From contig NZ_RAZG01000018.1 in the NCBI RefSeq assembly GCF_003612565.1, positions 1 to 64,000 on the forward strand: a stretch of 64,000 nucleotides of DNA, in the 5' to 3' direction. Source of the stretch: Roseburia sp. 1XD42-69. Lineage in GTDB: Bacteria > Bacillota > Clostridia > Lachnospirales > Lachnospiraceae. This document shows positions 1 through 8,172 of the stretch, in pieces. Numbering within the stretch: position 1 is the stretch's first letter; every line of letters begins with the position of its first letter. The notes under the pieces were generated by a model, which did not search any database, was not told the DNA's origin, and saw only the letters and a program-made list of their open reading frames with translations. A program made the translations under genes and the position numbers.

Positions 1-690
1 CTCTTCCGGGTTATTTTCCCTGTCTTCTGAAAGCCCTTCAAACAGCCTCATTAATTCTGCATACAGTTCCGGACAATTCTTCTTCACCTGAAGGACAAAC
101 TCCCCGCCATTGTCGTGGATTGCATTCATGATGTTTTCTGTCGCACCGATCGCATCAATTGTGATGGTACTCCCCTCTATCTCCAACAGTTCCAAAAGTT
201 CAGGGATCGCAGTCATTTCATTTGCCTTCCCATGGATAACAAGCTGTCCGATCACCAGCCCGGACGCAGCATCGATCGCATTCAAAATATACGGTGTCTT
301 TTCCTCCCTTACTTTGCGTGCTGCTGCCCTCAGTCCCTTCCCATCAATTGCGATATGTATCCCCCTTGGATTAAGGATCTCCCCGATCCAGTTGATAAGC
401 GCAAGGGACACCATTTCCTCATCAACTGCAGCCAGCACTCTTGACATGGTCGATACGGATGGCACTCCGTTTGGAAACGGCATATGTCTCCGAAGTTCCT
501 CCAAATGCCTTTTGCTCCATCTGACAATACGGCGCAGCTTTGTTTTTCCTGCCAGCAGCCCCATAATGATACAGACAAAGATTTCCGCCAGTTCATGTGG
601 TTTTGACCGGCTGCTCCTGGGATCGGGGATATCACGCAGCCAGTCGATCAGCGGCCGTGTATGGAAGAAAGCCCTAATCCACCTCCAGTT
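1..690 (-). CDS. ISAs1-family transposase, 3' end truncated by window edge, no canonical start
   Basis: This frame reads a DDE_Tnp_1-associated N-terminal domain (motif DWLRDIPDPR) followed by the start of a DDE catalytic core (IAIDGKGLRAA, first Asp). About 215 residues are visible before the edge; ISAs1 transposases usually have about 370. The frame opens after a TGA at 691-693, yet the first in-frame ATG lies well inside the conserved domain and there is no upstream GTG or TTG. Expression therefore needs a non-standard start (an ATT at 676-678) or a +1 frameshift from the 193-aa ORF whose TAG is at 674-676. A decayed copy is the other possibility. It would cut and join DNA at the element ends. 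Confidence 0.75.
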
Positions 691-1255
691 TCAGATCCAG
701 GCTTTCCAGCAGCTCTTTCTGTTCTTCCGATATTTTGGAAACCAGCTTTTTTCCGGAAACACTGACCATATATATAGAAGAAAGCTGCCTGAGTTCTTTA
801 AGATCAACACCATACTCTTTCTTCATCCTTCTCTGGAGGGCAGCTTTCTGGGCTCCCAGCTGGATATGGGGTTCCAGCTGCGCCGGTACTTGCCGGATCT
901 GGGGGATATAGGATTCCGGAGATTCCCGGACAATGATAAAATCAAGCACTTCCTGCCAGTTTTTGCCCAAGGGCTCCTTCCACCCGGCAGGGCAGAGCGC
1001 TTCCACAGACCTTGAAAATCCATACTCCTTCACAATGACCTCTGCATCATTTACAGCAACCTTTTTGGAACCGCTTTTTTTAACCCCTTCCGGGGTAATT
1101 TTTCCAATATAGGTATCTACGGGAACTGGATTTTTCTTTCCAGGGACCCGTTTTGAAGAATGCTTATACAGGTAATAATTATTTCCTACCTTTTTTACTG
1201 TGGTTCCTGTTGTTTTCTGTTTCTGTACCCAATCCGGATATACTTTTTCTGACAT
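674..1255 (-). CDS. 193-aa IS-associated protein, possible transposase N-terminal part
   Basis: A good ribosome site (AAAGGAGAAGG) precedes the ATG. The first 65 residues, with the motifs NNYYLYKHSS and TYIGKITPEG, resemble the N-terminal segment I know from IS1634/IS4-like transposases, but no catalytic core follows in this frame. The stop TAG overlaps the opening of the ISAs1-type transposase frame in +1 register, and a GGAGG lies just before that stop. It could be the first half of a frameshift product or a separate accessory protein; the sequence does not settle which. The family assignment of the N-terminus is inference. Confidence 0.6.
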   Translation of the reverse strand: MSEKVYPDWVQKQKTTGTTVKKVGNNYYLYKHSSKRVPGKKNPVPVDTYIGKITPEGVKKSGSKKVAVNDAEVIVKEYGFSRSVEALCPAGWKEPLGKNWQEVLDFIIVRESPESYIPQIRQVPAQLEPHIQLGAQKAALQRRMKKEYGVDLKELRQLSSIYMVSVSGKKLVSKISEEQKELLESLDLKLEVD

Positions 1256-1299
1256 AATCCTTCTCCTTTCTGCATGAATATACTCCTACTATTGAATAT

Positions 1300-1305
1300 A
1301 TTATA
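1300..1305 (-). promoter_or_regulatory. -10 element (TATAAT) for the IS genes
   Basis: On the minus strand a perfect TATAAT lies about 45 bases upstream of the 193-aa ORF start. The hexamer at -35 spacing (TGGCTT) is poor, so the promoter may be weak, as is common for IS elements. Confidence 0.4.
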
Positions 1306-1319
1306 CTCTACCAGAAAGA

Positions 1320-1370
1320 AAAAAGCCAGCTTTTGAGGTTGTATGAGTACAAAACCTAAGTTGGCTTTTT
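1320..1370. terminator. Hairpin at outer end of the IS, bidirectional terminator-like
   Basis: Arms 1320-1332 and 1358-1370 pair (AAAAAGCCAGCTT with AAGTTGGCTTTTT, one mismatch), and an inner AGGTT/AACCT pairing extends the stem. U-runs follow on both strands. It would stop transcription entering the IS from the pheS side, a known way for IS elements to limit transposase expression, and could also stop outward reading. Confidence 0.55.
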
Positions 1371-1459
1371 AGAGAGCTTTATTTTATTTTTATATTTCTT
1401 CGTGAAACAGCCCTAGTCTTATTGCCATCAAAATGATGTATAAAAAAATGCGCCGGCAG

Positions 1460-1488
1460 TTGACTTTTCATTACAAATTGTATATAAT
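1460..1488 (+). promoter_or_regulatory. Sigma-A promoter of the pheS-pheT-dtd operon
   Basis: TTGACT at 1460-1465 and TATAAT at 1483-1488 are separated by 17 bases. The predicted start near 1495 coincides with the beginning of the T-box leader. Confidence 0.8.
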
Positions 1489-1494
1489 AACCGG

Positions 1495-1740
1495 GACTGA
1501 GAAAATGTGTAAGTAATCGGCACCAGCGATTTTCAGAGAGGCATACCTTTGCTGCGAGTATGCCAGTCGCCTGCAGATGAATTTCAGCATTGGAGTCTTC
1601 CGCGAAAGCTAATACTCTTAGAGTAAGCGGATGTAGTTGCTGCATTAAAGCAAGAAGAGAGCAGATATCCACAAAATATCTGAAATTGGGTGGTACCGCG
1701 AATAGTTTCGTCCCATGGCAAGAGCCATGGGACTTTTTTT
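1495..1740 (+). promoter_or_regulatory. T-box riboswitch, phenylalanine type
   Basis: The T-box core TGGTACCGCG is at 1691-1700 and is followed by a terminator hairpin (CCCATGG/CCATGGG, 1712-1732) with a T-run. Upstream, an AGTA motif (1512-1515), an AGAGAG motif near 1536 and the hairpin GGCATAC/GTATGCC fit Stem I. A TTC (Phe codon) at 1583-1585, preceded by GAA, is the likely specifier. Uncharged tRNA-Phe would stabilise the antiterminator and turn on pheST. This leader explains most of the geneless stretch 1371-1793; 1371-1459 shows nothing recognisable. Confidence 0.92.
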
Positions 1741-1793
1741 CTGCCTGGTATCAGTAAATACCCAAAAAATTAAGAGAGAAAGCAGGAAATGAT

Positions 1794-2840
1794 ATGCAGG
1801 ACAAAAACGTATTGTCGGAAAATCTGTCCGCTTTAAAAGCGAAGATTGAAAACGAACTGGATGTACTGAAGAGTTCCAAAGAACTCTATGAATTCAAAAA
1901 TGTTTACCTGGAAGGCAAGAAGAGTAAAATCAGCGAACTTATGAAGGAAATGAAAAATCTTGCCCCGGAAGAAAAAGCAAGTTACGGGAAATCCGTAAAT
2001 GAGTTAAAAGAATGGGCCATGGGCCGTTTTTCCAATATGGAAAAAAGAGTGAAAGAGCTGGAACTTTCCCGCAGATATGAGAAGGAGAAAATTGATATCT
2101 CCATTCCAGCTGAGCCGGCAAAAATCGGGAATCTTCATCCCGTGACCCTGGTGAGAAACCAGTTGATTGATATTTTTGCAGGGATGGGATTTGAAATTTT
2201 TGAGGGCAGTGAAATTGAGACGGACTATTATAACTTTACCGCTTTAAATACCCCGAAAGACCATCCTGCCAGGGATATGCAGGACACTTTTTATCTGTCT
2301 CCCGAATTTTTGCTGCGCACCCAGACTTCCGCAGGGCAGATTCATGTGATGGAAAAAAAGAAGCCCCCCATTAAGATTTTATCTCCGGGAAAAGTGTTCC
2401 GCTCCGATGATGATGCCACCCATTCCCCCATGTTTAGCCAGATGGAAGGCCTTGTGGTGGATAAAGGCATTACCTTAAGTGATTTGAAGGGAATGTTGGA
2501 TGTTTTTGTACAGAAAGTCTATGGCGAAGGCACCACCACACGTTTAAGACCCTCATACTTCCCATTTACGGAGCCATCCGTGGAAGTTGACTGCAGTTGT
2601 TTTGCCTGCGGCGGAAAGGGCTGCAGCCTCTGTAAAGGAACGGGGTGGATTGAGATTTTAGGCGCCGGTGTTGTAAACAAAAAAGTATTGGAAAACTGCG
2701 GCATTGACTCTGAAGAATACAGCGGATTTGCCTTTGGAATCGGCTTGGAGCGCACTGCCATGTTGAAATATGGAATCAATAACATTAAGCTTCTGTTTAA
2801 TTCCGATATAAGGGTTTTACAGCAGATAAATGACAAATAA
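1794..2840 (+). CDS. pheS: Phenylalanine-tRNA ligase alpha subunit
   Basis: This is the class II catalytic subunit of the cytoplasmic alpha2-beta2 enzyme that charges tRNA-Phe. The 348 residues match the family length: an N-terminal coiled-coil of about 90 residues, motif 2 ([13 protein letters not shown]), a Cys-rich [14 protein letters not shown] segment and motif 3 ([13 protein letters not shown]) near the C-terminus. AGGA sits six bases before the ATG. It is the first gene after the Phe T-box and is followed 21 bases later by pheT, so expression should answer to phenylalanine starvation. Confidence 0.97.
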   Translation: MQDKNVLSENLSALKAKIENELDVLKSSKELYEFKNVYLEGKKSKISELMKEMKNLAPEEKASYGKSVNELKEWAMGRFSNMEKRVKELELSRRYEKEKIDISIPAEPAKIGNLHPVTLVRNQLIDIFAGMGFEIFEGSEIETDYYNFTALNTPKDHPARDMQDTFYLSPEFLLRTQTSAGQIHVMEKKKPPIKILSPGKVFRSDDDATHSPMFSQMEGLVVDKGITLSDLKGMLDVFVQKVYGEGTTTRLRPSYFPFTEPSVEVDCSCFACGGKGCSLCKGTGWIEILGAGVVNKKVLENCGIDSEEYSGFAFGIGLERTAMLKYGINNIKLLFNSDIRVLQQINDK

Positions 2841-2861
2841 AAGGGTAAGGGAGATTTTATT

Positions 2862-5303
2862 ATGATTTTACCATTAAGTTGGCTGAAGGATTATGTTGAG
2901 ATAGATGTGACGCCGGAGGAACTGGAAAAGAAACTGTTCGATGCCGGGTTTGAAGTGGAAGAGAAATATGAGCTGGGAAAAGATATTAACAAAGTTGTGG
3001 CAGGGTATGTGGAAAAATGCGAACCCATTCCCGACACCCACCTTTCTGTGTGTCAGGTAAATGCTGGGGAACAGGGGACTTTCCAGGTCTGCTGCGGCGC
3101 TGATAACGTAAAAGAGGGTGGGAAATTTCCACTGGCATTGGTGGGGGCAACAGTTTATGCCACTGCAAAAGACCATAAAACCGTTGAAGGTGTTGCCACA
3201 ATTAAAAAGGGCAAACTCCGGGGATTTGAATCTTTTGGAATGCTTTGTTCCGGCGTGGAACTGGGGCTGACAGAAGATTTATATCCCGGTGCAGGATATA
3301 ACGGACTTTTAGTCCTTCCTGAGGACGCAAAACCAGGGGAAGATGTAAAGCCCATGTTAGGTTTGGACGACTGGATTTTTGATATTGCCTTGACTGCAAA
3401 CAGACCGGACTGCCAGAGCATTTTAGGTATGGCCAGAGAGGTTGCTGCTGTGCTAGGGAAAGAATTAAAAATGCCTTCCACAGATTACACAGAGACGGAG
3501 GTAAAGAAAGAAGGTTTTACCGTTTCCGTGGAAGCCCAGGATTTATGTCCCCGTTATTCGGCCCACTATGTTTATGATGTAAAAATCGCCCCATCCCCCG
3601 CATGGATGAAACGCCGCCTGGCATTGGTGGGAATGGCTTCCATTTCCAATGTGGTGGATATCACAAACTATGTATTAAAAGAAATCGGACAGCCTATGCA
3701 TGCCTTTGACTGTTCCTACCTGGAAGGAAATGAGATTCAGGTGAGAAGAGCAGGAGAAGGGGAAAAAATCGTTACATTGGATGAGCAGGTATACACCATG
3801 TCCCCGGCAAACCTGGTAATCTGCGATGGGGGAAAACCTGTGGCCCTGGCAGGGGTTATGGGGGGATTAAACTCAGAGATTCGGGACACCACAGAAGGGG
3901 TTATCTTTGAATCCGCCAAGTTTGCCAGGGATAATGTGAGAAAAACTGCCCGCAGCCTGGGAAAAAATACGGATGCCAGCGCAAGATATGAAAAAGGGGT
4001 GGATGAATATTCCGTGGTTCTTGGAATGAAACGTGCCCTTCATTTAATCGAAGAATTAGGATGCGGCAAAATTTCCTGCACTCACGTGGATGTCAATACA
4101 GGCAATTCCATAGAGCCTACCCCCATGAAGGTTAGCATTCAAAAGGTAAACAGCGTTCTTGGTATTACCGTTCCGGATGAAGATATCTTAAATATTATGA
4201 AACGTCTTAACTTTAACCCTAAGATTGACGGGGATGAACTTTCCATAGAGGTTCCGGCTTACCGGGAAGATATGCTGCCCCAGGGAGAAGACGTGGAGCG
4301 CTACCCGGATGTGGCGGAAGAAGTCATCCGCATGTACGGTTACGACCACATTACCTCCACATTTATGCCCTCCGCCCAGGTGACAATGGGAGGATATACC
4401 CTCCGGCAGAAGGGGGAGCTGGCATTAAAGAGAACCCTCTGTTCCATGGGAATCCATGAGTGTATGCATTATTCCTTCTTTTCCCCATCCGATTTGGACC
4501 TTTTAAAATTCCCGGAGGATGCAAAAGAGAGGAACGCCATACAGATTTTAAATCCCATAAATCAGGACTTATCCCTTATGAGAACCACGCTGGCAGCATC
4601 TATGCTAAACGCTATTTCCAGGAACGAAAAACAGGGCATTTTAGAGGGAAGGCTTTTTGAGACGGCAAAAATATTTGTGCCCAAATCTCTGCCCTTAACA
4701 GAGTATCCCCAGGAAAGAGATACTCTGTGTGTAGGAATTTTCGGCCAGGAAGAGACTTTCTATACCATGAAGGGAATTGCAGGCACCATTGCAGAGAGCA
4801 TGGGCATTGTATTTACCTTTGAGAAAAAAGAAAAGACATTCCTTCACCCTTACCAGACCGTTTCCATATCCTGTCAGGGAGAGGAGATTGGCTATTTTGG
4901 AAAAGTGGCTTATGATATTCAGGATGAACTTGATATGCGTACCAGTGCATTTCTTATGGAACTTGACCTGGAACTTCTGGCAAAATGGTACGGCAGCAAG
5001 ATAGAATTCTGCCCCCTGTCAAAATACGGGGAGGAAAAGCGTGACCTGGCCTTTGTCATGGACAAAGAAATTACCTATGGGAAAGTAGAAGAGTGCATCC
5101 GGAAAGCAAATAAATATGTTAAAGAAATCAAATTATTTGATGTATATGAAGGCGGCCAGATTCCTGCAGGGAAGAAAAGTATGGCTTACACGGTGACATT
5201 TGAGCCGAAAAACGAGGCATTTGAAGGCGATACCGTTCAAAAATTTGTGGAAAAGATATGCAAGAACTTAAAAAATGAGCTGGATATCGATTTAAGGGCT
5301 TAA
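2862..5303 (+). CDS. pheT: Phenylalanine-tRNA ligase beta subunit
   Basis: The non-catalytic beta subunit binds tRNA and edits misacylated Tyr-tRNA-Phe. At 813 residues it has full family length. Visible are the EMAP-II/OB tRNA-binding region (about 40-150), the B3/B4 editing region (about 210-380), the B5 domain (about 400-480), the catalytic-like core, and a C-terminal ferredoxin-fold anticodon-binding domain (about 720-813, beginning around the motif SKYGEEKRDLAFV). It is cotranscribed with pheS under the T-box; dtd follows after 14 bases. Confidence 0.97.
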   Translation: MILPLSWLKDYVEIDVTPEELEKKLFDAGFEVEEKYELGKDINKVVAGYVEKCEPIPDTHLSVCQVNAGEQGTFQVCCGADNVKEGGKFPLALVGATVYATAKDHKTVEGVATIKKGKLRGFESFGMLCSGVELGLTEDLYPGAGYNGLLVLPEDAKPGEDVKPMLGLDDWIFDIALTANRPDCQSILGMAREVAAVLGKELKMPSTDYTETEVKKEGFTVSVEAQDLCPRYSAHYVYDVKIAPSPAWMKRRLALVGMASISNVVDITNYVLKEIGQPMHAFDCSYLEGNEIQVRRAGEGEKIVTLDEQVYTMSPANLVICDGGKPVALAGVMGGLNSEIRDTTEGVIFESAKFARDNVRKTARSLGKNTDASARYEKGVDEYSVVLGMKRALHLIEELGCGKISCTHVDVNTGNSIEPTPMKVSIQKVNSVLGITVPDEDILNIMKRLNFNPKIDGDELSIEVPAYREDMLPQGEDVERYPDVAEEVIRMYGYDHITSTFMPSAQVTMGGYTLRQKGELALKRTLCSMGIHECMHYSFFSPSDLDLLKFPEDAKERNAIQILNPINQDLSLMRTTLAASMLNAISRNEKQGILEGRLFETAKIFVPKSLPLTEYPQERDTLCVGIFGQEETFYTMKGIAGTIAESMGIVFTFEKKEKTFLHPYQTVSISCQGEEIGYFGKVAYDIQDELDMRTSAFLMELDLELLAKWYGSKIEFCPLSKYGEEKRDLAFVMDKEITYGKVEECIRKANKYVKEIKLFDVYEGGQIPAGKKSMAYTVTFEPKNEAFEGDTVQKFVEKICKNLKNELDIDLRA

Positions 5304-5317
5304 AACAGGAGTAAAAT

Positions 5318-5779
5318 ATGAAATTTTTAATTCAGCGGGTAAACCATGCCAGTGTCAAAGTGGACGGGGAAATAACAGGTGAAATCGGTTTGGGTTTTCT
5401 GGTACTTATCGGTGTCTCAGAAAGTGATACAAGGGAAATCGCCGACAAAATGATAAAAAAACTCATTGGCCTTCGGATATTTGAAGATGCGGAAGGAAAA
5501 ACCAACCTGGCATTAAAAGACGTGGGGGGAAGCCTTTTACTGGTTTCCCAGTTCACCTTATATGCCGACTGTAAAAAAGGAAACCGGCCGTCCTTCACCC
5601 AGGCGGGAAATCCGGATAAGGCCAACGAATTGTATGAATATGTTATAGAGCAATGCAGAGCTATGGATTATCCCACAGCCACCGGAATCTTCGGAGCAGA
5701 CATGAAAATAAATCTGGAGAACGACGGACCCTTCACAATAATATTGGATTCCAGAGAACTTCTGGGAGATAAATTATAA
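5318..5779 (+). CDS. dtd: D-aminoacyl-tRNA deacylase
   Basis: A 153-aa cytoplasmic enzyme that hydrolyses D-amino acids (and misattached glycine) from tRNA. Both signature motifs are present: SQFTLYAD (77-84) and NDGPFT (135-140). The length is typical. It lies 14 bases after pheT, so it is under the same T-box control and adds a proofreading step to the synthetase operon. Confidence 0.95.
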   Translation: MKFLIQRVNHASVKVDGEITGEIGLGFLVLIGVSESDTREIADKMIKKLIGLRIFEDAEGKTNLALKDVGGSLLLVSQFTLYADCKKGNRPSFTQAGNPDKANELYEYVIEQCRAMDYPTATGIFGADMKINLENDGPFTIILDSRELLGDKL

Positions 5780-5801
5780 TGAAGTTTTATGAAGTTCCCA
5801 A

Positions 5802-5883
5802 AATAGTTTAACGAAACAATTTGTACGAAGTTTCTCAGAATAAAATCTCTGTAGAAATCGTACAAACTTTTCGTTAAACTATT
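5802..5883. repeat. 82-bp imperfect inverted repeat with a third partial copy
   Basis: The left arm (5802-5835, starting AATAGTTTAACGAA) and right arm (5853-5883, ending TTCGTTAAACTATT) pair along almost their whole length, and CAGA/TCTG continues the stem into the loop. A further AATAGTTTAA lies at 5892-5901. It stands directly after dtd between convergent genes. It could be a structured terminator or a small MITE-like repeat; there is no clean U-run. Confidence 0.6.
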
Positions 5884-5934
5884 CTTTTGCGAATAGTTTA
5901 ATCCGTCTTCCTCCATAGATATTTCTTCATAAAA

Positions 5935-5967
5935 AAAGAATCCGCAAAATTTTTCTGTGGATTCTTT
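5935..5967. terminator. Terminator of the cytidylate-kinase-like gene
   Basis: Arms AAAGAATCC (5935-5943) and GGATTCTTT (5959-5967) flank an AT-rich loop. On the minus strand the hairpin is followed by a run of T, as expected for an intrinsic terminator after the gene ending at 5983. Confidence 0.75.
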
Positions 5968-5982
5968 ATCATTATTTCAAGT

Positions 5983-6618
5983 TCATTGTTTTTTATTTGC
6001 ATCAAATAACTTCCGATAGGCAAGAATCATTTCCACACAGCCCTCAATTCCAAGCTGGCTGCTGTCAAGGCATAAATCATAGCTGCGGGAATCCCCCCAT
6101 TTTTTGCTGGTGTAATAATTATAGTAGCTTGCCCTTTGTTTATCATTTTTTTGCACCACATCTTTGGCTTTGTTCATAGTCAAATCCATCTCTTTGGCAA
6201 TTCTGTCTGTTCTGTAGTCAAGCTTTGCGTGAATAAACACGTTGAGACAGTCATTGTGGTCTGCCAGAGCATAATCGGCACAGCGCCCTACAAATACACA
6301 GGATTCTTTTTCTGCAATCTTCTTTATGGTGTCAAATTGTGCCAAAAAGACTTTATGGTTTAAAGGCATATCTAAAAATGGCGCCGAGGAATAGCCTCCA
6401 AAAGAATAGGTATCCATCACCAGGGAATACAAAAAACTATTCGTAGGTTTCTCGTCGTGATTTTCAAATATCTCCGTACAGAATCCGCTTTCCTTGGCTG
6501 CTTCCGCCAAAAGTTCTTTTCCATAGCATTTCACGCCAAGCTTTTCTGCCAGGGCAACACCTACGTCTTTGCCGCCGCTGCCAAATTCTCTTCCGATTGT
6601 ATAAATTTGATTACCCAT
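5983..6618 (-). CDS. Cytidylate kinase-like family protein
   Basis: A 211-aa protein with an N-terminal P-loop-like motif (REFGSGGKDVG, about 10-20) and an overall pattern matching the cytidylate-kinase-like family common in Clostridia, including GRCADYAL and a C-terminal DLCLDSS segment. The true substrate of this family is not established to my knowledge, so CMP phosphorylation is only a possibility. It has its own consensus promoter inside the end of the preceding gene and its own terminator, so it is a single-gene unit. Confidence 0.8.
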   Translation of the reverse strand: MGNQIYTIGREFGSGGKDVGVALAEKLGVKCYGKELLAEAAKESGFCTEIFENHDEKPTNSFLYSLVMDTYSFGGYSSAPFLDMPLNHKVFLAQFDTIKKIAEKESCVFVGRCADYALADHNDCLNVFIHAKLDYRTDRIAKEMDLTMNKAKDVVQKNDKQRASYYNYYTSKKWGDSRSYDLCLDSSQLGIEGCVEMILAYRKLFDANKKQ

Positions 6619-6650
6619 AAATCTCCCACCTTTACTTGTATGTTATATAT

Positions 6651-6679
6651 ATTATAAGCTATTGTTTAGCTTCTGTCCA
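6651..6679 (-). promoter_or_regulatory. Sigma-A promoter of the cytidylate-kinase-like gene
   Basis: On the minus strand TGGACA (6674-6679) and TATAAT (6651-6656) are 17 bases apart. The -35 lies inside the last codons of the upstream rluD-type gene. Confidence 0.7.
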
Positions 6680-7589
6680 GCGTTAACAACAGCTTTTCAA
6701 AATATTCCGGCAGGGGTGCGGAAACTTCCATATATTCTCCTGTCTTGGGATGAATAAATCCAATGGTCATTGCGTGCAGGGCCTGCCCTGCCAAGTGATA
6801 GGGATTTTTCTGGCTGCCATATAAGACATCTCCCAACAGAGGATGGCCTATGCTGGCCATGTGAACACGGATTTGATGGGTCCGGCCGGTTTCCAGCTGA
6901 AATTCCACATAGGAGGCATTGGAAAATTCCCGGATTACCCTGTAATGGGTGATGGCGCTTTTCCCCTCCGGGACAATGGCCATTTTTTTTCTGTCTGTGG
7001 GATGCCTGCCAATATTTCCCTCCACCTTTCCCTCCGGCTCTTTCAAATGTCCGAGAAGGATTCCACGGTAAATCCGTTTTACGGAATGAACCTTAATCTG
7101 CTCTGCTATGGCAATATGAGTTTCATCATTTTTGCATATAATCAGAGAGCCTGTGGTGTCTTTGTCTATCCGGTGGACGATACCTGGGCGGATTTCCCCG
7201 TTAATACCGGATAAACTGTCTTTACAGTGAAACATAACGGCGTTTACCAAAGTTCCTGTGATGTGTCCCTTTGAGGGGTGCACCACCATATTTTTGGGTT
7301 TGTTCACAATGAGCAGGTCACTGTCCTCATACAGGACATCCAGTGGAATATTCTCGGGAAGAATTTCTGTTTCCTTTGGTTGAGGCATGACAACTTCAAT
7401 GTTCTGCCCATATTTTAATTTACAATTTGATTTTGCTTCTCTTCCGTCCACAAAGACAAATTTGTCTTTAATTAATTTTTGGATAAAAGATCTGGAAAAG
7501 GAAAAGTCTGTCAATTTATTAAAAAGATATTTATCTAATCTATAATCAACTTCCTTCTCTTCTACCTGAAAATGTATAATATTATCCAT
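6666..7589 (-). CDS. RluA/RluD-family pseudouridine synthase
   Basis: A 307-aa enzyme converting specific uridines in structured RNA, usually 23S rRNA, to pseudouridine. An S4 RNA-binding domain occupies about residues 15-70. The catalytic motif HRIDKDTTG places the nucleophilic Asp at residue 142. It follows lspA by three bases, the same lspA-rluD pairing seen widely in Firmicutes (ylyB in Bacillus). Substrate position within rRNA cannot be read from sequence, so I give no symbol. Confidence 0.92.
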   Translation of the reverse strand: MDNIIHFQVEEKEVDYRLDKYLFNKLTDFSFSRSFIQKLIKDKFVFVDGREAKSNCKLKYGQNIEVVMPQPKETEILPENIPLDVLYEDSDLLIVNKPKNMVVHPSKGHITGTLVNAVMFHCKDSLSGINGEIRPGIVHRIDKDTTGSLIICKNDETHIAIAEQIKVHSVKRIYRGILLGHLKEPEGKVEGNIGRHPTDRKKMAIVPEGKSAITHYRVIREFSNASYVEFQLETGRTHQIRVHMASIGHPLLGDVLYGSQKNPYHLAGQALHAMTIGFIHPKTGEYMEVSAPLPEYFEKLLLTLDRS

Positions 7590-7592
7590 AAT

Positions 7593-8126
7593 TTATTTTT
7601 CTTTCTTTTTTAGAAACGGCAGGATCTCGTCAATTTCCTCCTCTTTATAATAAAAACAGAAGGTAAGAATGAAAAGAAACGCTCCAACTGTAATATAGAT
7701 ATCCGCCACATTAAAAACTGCAAAATTAATCAGTTTAAAATAAAAGAAATCAATGACATAATTGTGGGCGCACCTGTCAATCAGGTTGCCCACAGCACCT
7801 GCCATCAGTAAAACAAGAACAAGTTTTACCCAGACATACCTGTTTTTTTCAGGCAATCTTAGGTATAAATAAAACATGATTAAAAAAAGAATTCCGGTTA
7901 TGATGACAAAGAATGTCTTCTGTCCCCAGAGGATGCTGAAAGCCGCCCCCTGGTTTTCCAGATAATATAATTCAAAGACATTTGGAATCAGTTCAAAGGC
8001 AGGGGAATCTTTTAAATGTGCCACCGCCAAGTATTTCGTGGCCTGGTCTAGTATAATCAAGAATAAAATTATCAGAATTCCTGCTATTTTTTTTGACTTT
8101 CCTGTAATGTTTAAAGAATGTTTCAT
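7593..8126 (-). CDS. lspA: Lipoprotein signal peptidase (signal peptidase II)
   Basis: A membrane aspartyl protease that cuts signal peptides from diacylglyceryl-modified prolipoproteins. The 177 residues include four predicted membrane helices, the motif GNLIDR (113-118), and the probable catalytic aspartates in VIDFF (D126) and FNVADIYI (D142). AGAGG lies nine bases before the ATG. The Lys-rich tail is slightly longer than usual. Substrates in this window include the DacA-type and DUF3048 lipoproteins. Confidence 0.95.
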   Translation of the reverse strand: MKHSLNITGKSKKIAGILIILFLIILDQATKYLAVAHLKDSPAFELIPNVFELYYLENQGAAFSILWGQKTFFVIITGILFLIMFYLYLRLPEKNRYVWVKLVLVLLMAGAVGNLIDRCAHNYVIDFFYFKLINFAVFNVADIYITVGAFLFILTFCFYYKEEEIDEILPFLKKKEK

Positions 8127-8172
8127 AAACTTTAACCTCTGGGCAAATTCTATTAAAATGAAATAATTTAAT

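Larger units (their letters stand above)
1..1370 (-). mobile_element. ISAs1-family insertion sequence, partial (left end outside the window)
   Basis: The region holds an ISAs1-type transposase cut by the left window edge, a 193-aa ORF upstream of it, and an outer hairpin at 1320-1370. The hairpin is the last feature before the pheS leader begins, so I take it as the approximate right end. I could not define terminal inverted repeats or a target duplication because only one end is present. The element abuts the intact promoter and T-box of the pheST operon without disrupting them. Confidence 0.7.

Noticed and set aside
110-1015. Long plus-strand open frame (301 codons)
   Set aside because: It is the antisense shadow of the IS transposase and the 193-aa ORF, which have recognisable domains on the minus strand.
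1379-1672. Minus-strand 97-codon frame in the gap before pheS
   Set aside because: It covers the promoter and T-box leader, whose RNA motifs explain the sequence; the frame has no protein-like features.
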